A stretch of DNA of 10,039 nucleotides from Chloroflexota bacterium (GTDB lineage: Bacteria; Chloroflexota; Anaerolineae; Caldilineales; Caldilineaceae), in the NCBI GenBank assembly GCA_003577365.1, contig QEUY01000068.1, forward strand, positions 1 to 10,039, given 5' to 3'. Below, piece by piece: positions 6,546 through 10,039 of the stretch (within the stretch, counting starts at the first letter, position 1; every line of letters begins with the position of its first letter). The translations under genes were made by a program, and so were the position numbers. The notes below the pieces were generated by a model that was not told where the DNA came from, did not search any database, and worked only from the letters and a program-made list of their open reading frames with translations.

Positions 6546-7285
6546 GCGGCGTAGGCGAGGACCGGCCCGTCGAGACAGAGCACGCGCCCGTCGTGTTCGC
6601 ACGCGCCGCAGATGCCGATGCCGCAGCGCATGTAGGCTTCCCAACTGAGCTGGCAGGGCAGGTGATGGGTGGCTGCCAAGGTTTGCAGCGCGGCCAACAT
6701 GCCGTGCGGGCCGCAGGCATAGAGCGCGTCGACCTCGCCGGCGGCGACGCGCGGGGCCAGGGCATCGGTGACGCGACCCGGCACGCCGTGGCTGGCGTCT
6801 TCGGTGGTGGCGATGATCTCCAGGTGTGGCGACTGGGCGGCCAAGGCGGCGAAGCGGTCGAGATAGAGCAGGTCGGCGGCGGTGCGCGCCCCGACGATCA
6901 CGGTGCATTGGGCGTTGGGTGCGGTGCGCGCCAGCCAGAGCAGCGGGGCCACGCCATAGCCGCCGCCTACCAAGGCCAGATGCCGGTGAGCCGGGTCGAG
7001 GGTGAAACCGTGTCCGAACGGCCCGCGCAGCCAGAGCCGGTCGTCCGGCTGTAACTGGTGAACCAGGTGGCTAAACGGCCCTACATCGGTGATCATGAGG
7101 GTGATCGGGTCGGCGTTGACGAGCGAGAAGGGTTTTTCGTCGAAGCGCGGCAGCCAGGCCATGACAAACTGCCCCGGCACAGCCTCCAGCGCGCCGTCCA
7201 GCACAAAGGTCTTGGTGCGATAGTTGTCGGTCTGGACGGCGCGGATGGTAAAGGGGGTAGGCAGGGTCAGGCGCGAATGGGACAC
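6542..7285 (-). CDS. PyrK-like FAD/[2Fe-2S] electron-transfer subunit
   Basis: This 247-aa protein has the architecture of the dihydroorotate dehydrogenase electron-transfer subunit PyrK in the ferredoxin-reductase superfamily. The FAD-binding barrel spans about 10-95, with EKPFSL (50-55) as the flavin motif. The NAD-binding part starts at LALVGGGYGVAPLLWLA (103-119) and ends with YACGPHGML (189-197). A C-terminal 2Fe-2S site is formed by Cys221, Cys226, Cys229 and Cys237 (C-x4-C-x2-C-x7-C); the last gap is short compared with the 14 residues I recall for Lactococcus PyrK. It would pass electrons between NAD(H) and a partner enzyme. No pyrD is visible. The gene is coupled by an ATGA overlap to a molybdenum cofactor nucleotidyltransferase, so it may serve a molybdoenzyme. 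The start is the first ATG; the upstream ribosome site is weak. Confidence 0.85.
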   Translation of the reverse strand: MSHSRLTLPTPFTIRAVQTDNYRTKTFVLDGALEAVPGQFVMAWLPRFDEKPFSLVNADPITLMITDVGPFSHLVHQLQPDDRLWLRGPFGHGFTLDPAHRHLALVGGGYGVAPLLWLARTAPNAQCTVIVGARTAADLLYLDRFAALAAQSPHLEIIATTEDASHGVPGRVTDALAPRVAAGEVDALYACGPHGMLAALQTLAATHHLPCQLSWEAYMRCGIGICGACEHDGRVLCLDGPVLAYAA

Positions 7286-7316
7286 GGGCAGCTATCTCTT
7301 TCTAGTGGCGCGGGCA

Positions 7317-7362
7317 CTCTGCTTTCATGGTAGCGGCAGAGCGCGGCGGCGTCAATTCCGCC
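7317..7362 (-). terminator. Two weak hairpins between methyltransferase and PyrK-like genes
   Basis: In the 92-bp gap, GGCGG/CCGCC (7345-7349 with 7358-7362) and CTCTGC/GCAGAG (7317-7322 with 7336-7341) can form stems of 5 and 6 bp. Neither has a T-run. They could attenuate read-through from the methyltransferase gene, or be chance. Confidence 0.2.
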
Positions 7363-7377
7363 GGGGCCGGATGCGCG

Positions 7378-8154
7378 TCAGGCGGGTGCGGCGACCAGGA
7401 TCAGGGTGTGCGGAAGGGCGCGCAGCGGGGCGAGCGGCGAGTCGAGCGGCCAGAGGTCGTCACGCACATCGGGCGGGACAGGCGGCTCAAGCATCTGGGT
7501 GATGACCAGCTTAGCTTCGTGTAGACATTGAAACCAGCCGGAAATAGGCAGATGTGCAGTCTGCATGGGCAAATCGGCGGCGAAGCGCCACATCACCGGA
7601 GACCGGTCAAAGTAGTCGCGCACTGGAAAGGCGCTCAGGTCGCCGTCGTCTTCGTCCAGGAAGCAGTCGCGCAGGGGATGGTCAAGGCTGATGACCAGCC
7701 GCCCGTCCGCGGCGAGCAGGCGGCGGCAGGCTGCCAAGACGGCGGCGAGGTCCTGGACATAGGACAGCGAGTGGATCGCCAGGATCAGGTCCCAGCCGGG
7801 CGCGACGGGCTGATCCGCAGCGGCGGCATCGGCCTGCAGCCAGGTGATGTCGACGGCGTGGCGCGCCGCCAGTTGCCGCGCGTGGGCAAGCTGCGCCGCG
7901 CTGACGTCGAGGCCGGTGACTTCGGCCCCGGCGCGGGCGCAGGCGACGGCGTTGTGGCCGCCGCCGCAGCCGATGTCAAGCACGCGCCGCTCGCGCAGAT
8001 CGCCCAAAAGCTTAAGTTCCGCTTCGCCGGGGGCGAGCGCACCGTAGGTCACGGTGTCACAGCTTCTGTCGCGGCGGGCAAGGTAGACGGCGCTGGCGCG
8101 GTCCCAGGCGCGGGCCATGTCGAAATTCCTACTGTGATTGGGGCGGGCGTGCAT
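7378..8154 (-). CDS. Class I SAM-dependent methyltransferase
   Basis: This 258-aa protein is a class I methyltransferase of the Methyltransf_11/25 type. SAM motif I is VLDIGCGGGHNAV (residues 58-70), followed by an acidic residue in GLDVS (D83) that would hold the SAM ribose. QADAA (107-111) and WDLILAIHSLSYVQD (121-135) match motifs II and III, and LLAADGRLVISLDHP (146-160) the post-motif region. The C-terminal half (about 165-258) is a substrate-recognition region without an identifiable signature. The start could be the ATG at 8154 (GAGAG upstream) or the one at 8118 (TAGGAA upstream), which would remove 12 residues. It is the first gene of the minus-strand run and diverges from the ABM/dehydrogenase operon. 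The substrate is unknown. Confidence 0.88.
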   Translation of the reverse strand: MHARPNHSRNFDMARAWDRASAVYLARRDRSCDTVTYGALAPGEAELKLLGDLRERRVLDIGCGGGHNAVACARAGAEVTGLDVSAAQLAHARQLAARHAVDITWLQADAAAADQPVAPGWDLILAIHSLSYVQDLAAVLAACRRLLAADGRLVISLDHPLRDCFLDEDDGDLSAFPVRDYFDRSPVMWRFAADLPMQTAHLPISGWFQCLHEAKLVITQMLEPPVPPDVRDDLWPLDSPLAPLRALPHTLILVAAPA

Positions 8155-8324
8155 AGGCGCGCTCTCTCTAGATCAGCTGTAGCTAGACCGGCATAGCAGA
8201 AGCGTGCCGGGCGTCAGCGCCATTATGGCCGGGGCGCGCAGGCTTGTCAATGCGGTGGGCTAGGATGCGCGACAGGGCAGGGGTGCGGTATGATTGGGGA
8301 AAGCCGAGCATCCGTGACAGCTTT

Positions 8325-8366
8325 TGAACCAGGTGATATGAACCAAGTGATATGAACCGAGTGAGC
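8325..8366 (+). repeat. Three tandem 14-bp direct repeats
   Basis: The units are TGAACCAGGTGATA (8325-8338), TGAACCAAGTGATA (8339-8352) and TGAACCGAGTGAGC (8353-8366). Units 1 and 2 differ at one position; unit 3 differs from unit 2 at three. The array ends 31 bp before the ABM start, so it would lie in or near the 5' untranslated region. Confidence 0.75.
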
Positions 8367-8386
8367 TACAGACAGCGCCATTGAGC

Positions 8387-8392
8387 AGGAGG
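8387..8392 (+). promoter_or_regulatory. Strong ribosome binding site of the ABM gene
   Basis: AGGAGG lies five bases before the ATG at 8398, within AGGAGGAG. It is the best Shine-Dalgarno match in the window and fixes this start. Confidence 0.8.
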
Positions 8393-8397
8393 AGTCT

Positions 8398-8703
8398 ATG
8401 CTGGTGGTTCATGTGTTTGTCCATGTCCATGCCGATCAGGTCGAGCCGTTCATCGCGGCGACGCTGGACAACGCCCGCGCCAGTGTGCAGGAGCCGGGCA
8501 TCGCGCGCTTTGATGTCATTCAGCAGGTAGATGACCCCACGCGTTTTGTGTTGATCGAGGTCTATCGGACGGAGGAGGCCCCGGCGCAGCACAAGGAGAC
8601 GGCCCATTATCGGCGTTGGCGCGATACGGTGGCGCCGATGATGGCGTCGCCGCGGCAGAGTGTGAAATACACCAACCGGTTTCCGGACGACGCGGGGTGG
8701 TGA
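8398..8703 (+). CDS. ABM-domain (antibiotic biosynthesis monooxygenase-like) protein
   Basis: This 101-aa protein fits the single-domain ABM / YgiN / LsrG group, dimeric ferredoxin-like folds about 95-105 aa long. Supporting features are an N-terminal strand VVHVFVHVHADQVEPF (residues 3-18), LDNARASVQEPGIARFDV (23-40), a central strand FVLIEVYRTEEAPAQHKET (about 50-68) and HYRRWRDTVAPMM (70-82). The family has cofactor-free quinol monooxygenases and LsrG-type isomerases of phospho-AI-2, plus many members of unknown role. Here it is followed after 2 nt by an iron-ADH-family dehydrogenase, so the two probably act on one small carbonyl or quinol-like compound. The specific reaction is unknown. 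Confidence 0.85.
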   Translation: MLVVHVFVHVHADQVEPFIAATLDNARASVQEPGIARFDVIQQVDDPTRFVLIEVYRTEEAPAQHKETAHYRRWRDTVAPMMASPRQSVKYTNRFPDDAGW

Positions 8704-8705
8704 CC

Positions 8706-9866
8706 ATGATCGCACCGTTTGAGTTTGCCACGGCGCAGCAGATTGTGTTCGGGACGGGCACGGCGCAGGAGATCGGGAAGCGGGCTGCCCAACTCGGCAG
8801 CCGCGGCCTGGTGGTGACGGGCCAGCGCAGCGACCGTGTGCTGCATCTGCTGCAAGCGTGGGAGACACAGGGGCTGACCGCTGCAACCTATGCGGTCGAC
8901 AGCGAGCCGACAGTGGCGGCTGTGCTGGAGGGGGTCAAGACGGCGCGCGGCGCAGGCTGTGATCTGGTGATCGGGGTCGGCGGGGGCAGTGCCGTGGATA
9001 TGGGCAAGGCCATCGCCGCGCTGCTCACCAACCCCGGCGAGCCGCTGGACTATCTGGAGGTGGTGGGCAAGGGGCAGACGCTGACCGAACCCTCAGCGCC
9101 GATGATCGCCGTGCCGACCACGGCCGGCACGGGTGCGGAGGTGACGCGCAACGCGGTGCTGGCTGTGCCACAGCAGCGCGTCAAGGTGAGCTTGCGCAGC
9201 GCCACGATGCTGCCGCGGCTGGCGGTGGTGGACCCGGAACTGACCTACAGCATGCCGCCGGCGGTGACGGCCAGCACGGGGCTGGATGCGCTGACGCAGT
9301 GCATCGAGCCGTTTGTGTCGAACCAGGCGAACCCGCTGACCGACGCGGTGGCGCGCGAGGGCATCCCGCGCGCGGCGCGCAGCCTGCGCCGCGCCTACGC
9401 CAATGGCGAAGATGCCGAGGCGCGGCAGGAGATGGCGCTCGCCAGCCTGTTTGGCGGGTTGGCGCTGGCGAATGCCAAATTGGGCGCGGTGCATGGGTTT
9501 GCCGGGGTGTTAGGCGGTATGTTCCCCATCCCCCATGGCATCGTCTGCGCGCGGCTGCTGCCCTATGTGATGGCGATGAATGTGGCGGCGCTGCAGCGCC
9601 GCGGCGACCCGGCGGGGCAGTTGGCCCGCTTCGACGAGGTGGCGCGTTTGGTGACCGGGGAGAATACGGCGCGTGCTGCCGACGGCGTGGCGTGGATTCA
9701 GGAGTTGGCGGCGGACCTACAGGTGGCGCCGCTGCGCGAGTTTGGGGTGGCCGAAGGCGATTTTGCCGAGGTGATCGCCAAGTCCAAAGTGGCGAGCAGC
9801 ATGAAGGGCAACCCGCTGGTGTTGAGCGATGACGAACTGGCGGAGATTTTGGCCCAGGCGCTCTGA
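8706..9866 (+). CDS. Iron-containing alcohol dehydrogenase family protein with Gln in the metal site
   Basis: This 386-aa protein is a group III (iron-ADH, FucO-like) alcohol dehydrogenase by length and motifs. It has FGTGTAQEIG (15-24), VIGVGGGSAVDMGKA (88-102) for NAD(P) binding, and PTTAGTGAEVT (137-147). The metal site in FucO uses Asp, His, His, His. Here D194, H263 (AVHGFAG) and H277 (PIPHGIVCA) are kept, but the His of DALTH is Gln198 (TGLDALTQCIEP), and the His four residues after H263 is Gly267. Some relatives carry the DALTQ form, as I recall. It would interconvert an alcohol and an aldehyde or ketone. I chose the ATG at 8706, with GGGGTGG upstream; a GTG at 8700 overlapping the ABM stop is possible. 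The frame upstream of that is a shadow of the ABM gene. Confidence 0.92.
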   Translation: MIAPFEFATAQQIVFGTGTAQEIGKRAAQLGSRGLVVTGQRSDRVLHLLQAWETQGLTAATYAVDSEPTVAAVLEGVKTARGAGCDLVIGVGGGSAVDMGKAIAALLTNPGEPLDYLEVVGKGQTLTEPSAPMIAVPTTAGTGAEVTRNAVLAVPQQRVKVSLRSATMLPRLAVVDPELTYSMPPAVTASTGLDALTQCIEPFVSNQANPLTDAVAREGIPRAARSLRRAYANGEDAEARQEMALASLFGGLALANAKLGAVHGFAGVLGGMFPIPHGIVCARLLPYVMAMNVAALQRRGDPAGQLARFDEVARLVTGENTARAADGVAWIQELAADLQVAPLREFGVAEGDFAEVIAKSKVASSMKGNPLVLSDDELAEILAQAL

Positions 9867-9888
9867 TGCGCAGGTTGCCCGGAACGAG

Positions 9889-9926
9889 ATGCGCCCCTTG
9901 ACATGCGCGCAGGCCAAGGGGCGCAT
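9889..9926. terminator. Strong hairpin after the dehydrogenase, probable bidirectional terminator
   Basis: ATGCGCCCCTTG (9889-9900) pairs perfectly with CAAGGGGCGCAT (9915-9926), a 12-bp stem with a 14-nt loop that itself contains the palindrome TGCGCGCA (9904-9911). It begins 22 bp past the dehydrogenase stop and lies between convergent genes. No clear T-run follows, so it may be a Rho-dependent or structural end signal. Confidence 0.65.
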
Positions 9927-9941
9927 GGTATTGGACGCTAT

Positions 9942-9962
9942 AAGGTGAATTACAAGGTGAAT
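9942..9962 (+). repeat. Two AAGGTGAAT direct repeats, 12 bp apart
   Basis: AAGGTGAAT occurs at 9942-9950 and 9954-9962, flanked by CTATA (9938-9942) and TATAG (9962-9966) in inverted orientation. It lies between the hairpin and the stop of the partial minus-strand gene. It may be a small tandem duplication; no role can be assigned. Confidence 0.4.
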
Positions 9963-9968
9963 ATAGGG

Positions 9969-10039
9969 TCAATCGCCGCTGGTCTTGGCGGGCAGGCGCG
10001 GCTCGTTGTGTAGATGCACCGGCTCCGGGCTTTTGCGGA
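9969..10039 (-). CDS. Probable C-terminus of an unidentified minus-strand gene (partial)
   Basis: One minus-strand frame is open from the right window edge for 22 codons to a TGA at 9969-9971. Its translation begins RKSPEPVHLHNEPRLP and ends KTSGD. Most codons end in G or C, like the genes around it. The other two minus-strand frames stay open too, so openness alone proves little. The hairpin just left of it fits a convergent gene end. Too little is visible to name a family. Confidence 0.4.
   Translation of the reverse strand, partial: RKSPEPVHLHNEPRLPAKTSGD

Larger units (their letters stand above)
8155..8397. promoter_or_regulatory. Divergent intergenic region with probable promoters and operators
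   Basis: This 243-bp gap drives genes in both directions, so it should hold two promoters. Visible dyads are TCTAG-N11-CTAGA (8167-8187, just upstream of the methyltransferase) and GCCAT-T-ATGGC (8219-8229). A TATGAT -10-like box is at 8289-8294 on the plus strand, with no convincing -35. Three 14-bp direct repeats lie at 8325-8366. A ten-codon frame, ATG at 8352 to TGA at 8384, ends just before the ribosome site of the ABM gene; it may be a leader peptide or chance. Confidence 0.4.

Noticed and set aside
6546..6908. N-terminal extension of the MobA-like frame to 328 codons
   Set aside because: The added 121 residues are Arg/His-rich shadow of the PyrK-like gene. The ATGA overlap at 6545 gives the normal family length and start.
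8616..8705. N-terminal extension of the dehydrogenase frame by 30 residues
   Set aside because: It overlaps the ABM coding region in another frame and adds sequence not seen in the family. The ATG at 8706 gives the expected N-terminus.
1..10039. CRISPR arrays, tRNA genes, transposases, toxin-antitoxin or phage genes
   Set aside because: I looked for repeat-spacer periodicity, tRNA-like cloverleafs and family motifs and saw none. The only short repeats are those listed.

Overview
The window is a GC-rich, densely coded bacterial segment. The gene families suggest a Chloroflexota-type organism such as an Anaerolineae or Caldilineae relative: an LplA/LplC-type sugar ABC importer whose binding lipoprotein has an Ala/Pro/Gln-rich linker, Gfo/Idh/MocA oxidoreductases, and XdhC/MobA maturation genes beside a PyrK-like flavoprotein. 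That placement is inferred from gene content and was not tested by any search. No tRNA, rRNA, CRISPR array, transposase or phage gene was seen.

Layout. (1) 61-2578, plus strand: an LplC-type permease followed by its substrate-binding lipoprotein. The partner permease is presumably just left of the window. (2) 2579-2793: a convergent intergenic region packed with perfect inverted repeats. (3) 8154 down to 2794, minus strand: seven genes read right to left. They are a class I methyltransferase, a PyrK-like FAD/2Fe-2S reductase subunit, a MobA/MocA-type molybdopterin nucleotidyltransferase, a short XdhC/CoxI-domain protein, a longer XdhC-type Rossmann protein, a caffeoyl-CoA-type O-methyltransferase, and a Gfo/Idh/MocA oxidoreductase. 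Two junctions are ATGA stop/start overlaps (reductase to MobA, and short to long XdhC), which suggests translational coupling. (4) 8155-8397: a divergent intergenic region with dyads and three tandem 14-bp repeats. (5) 8398-9866, plus strand: an ABM-fold monooxygenase-like protein and an iron-ADH-family dehydrogenase, 2 nt apart. (6) 9867-10039: a strong hairpin between convergent genes, then the probable C-terminus of a minus-strand gene cut by the window edge.

How the genes may work together. MobA plus two XdhC-family proteins form a maturation set for a molybdenum hydroxylase of the xanthine dehydrogenase / CO dehydrogenase type, but no hydroxylase subunit lies in the window. The PyrK-like protein is coupled directly to MobA and no pyrD is visible, so it may be the electron-transfer partner of a molybdoenzyme rather than a pyrimidine biosynthesis subunit; this is inference. 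The sugar importer and the Gfo/Idh/MocA enzyme fit carbohydrate use, but they are convergent and not one operon. I see no clear new defence or mobile system. The most unusual items are the structured intergenic element, the 14-bp repeats, the Gln-for-His change in the ADH metal site, and the unequal XdhC pair.
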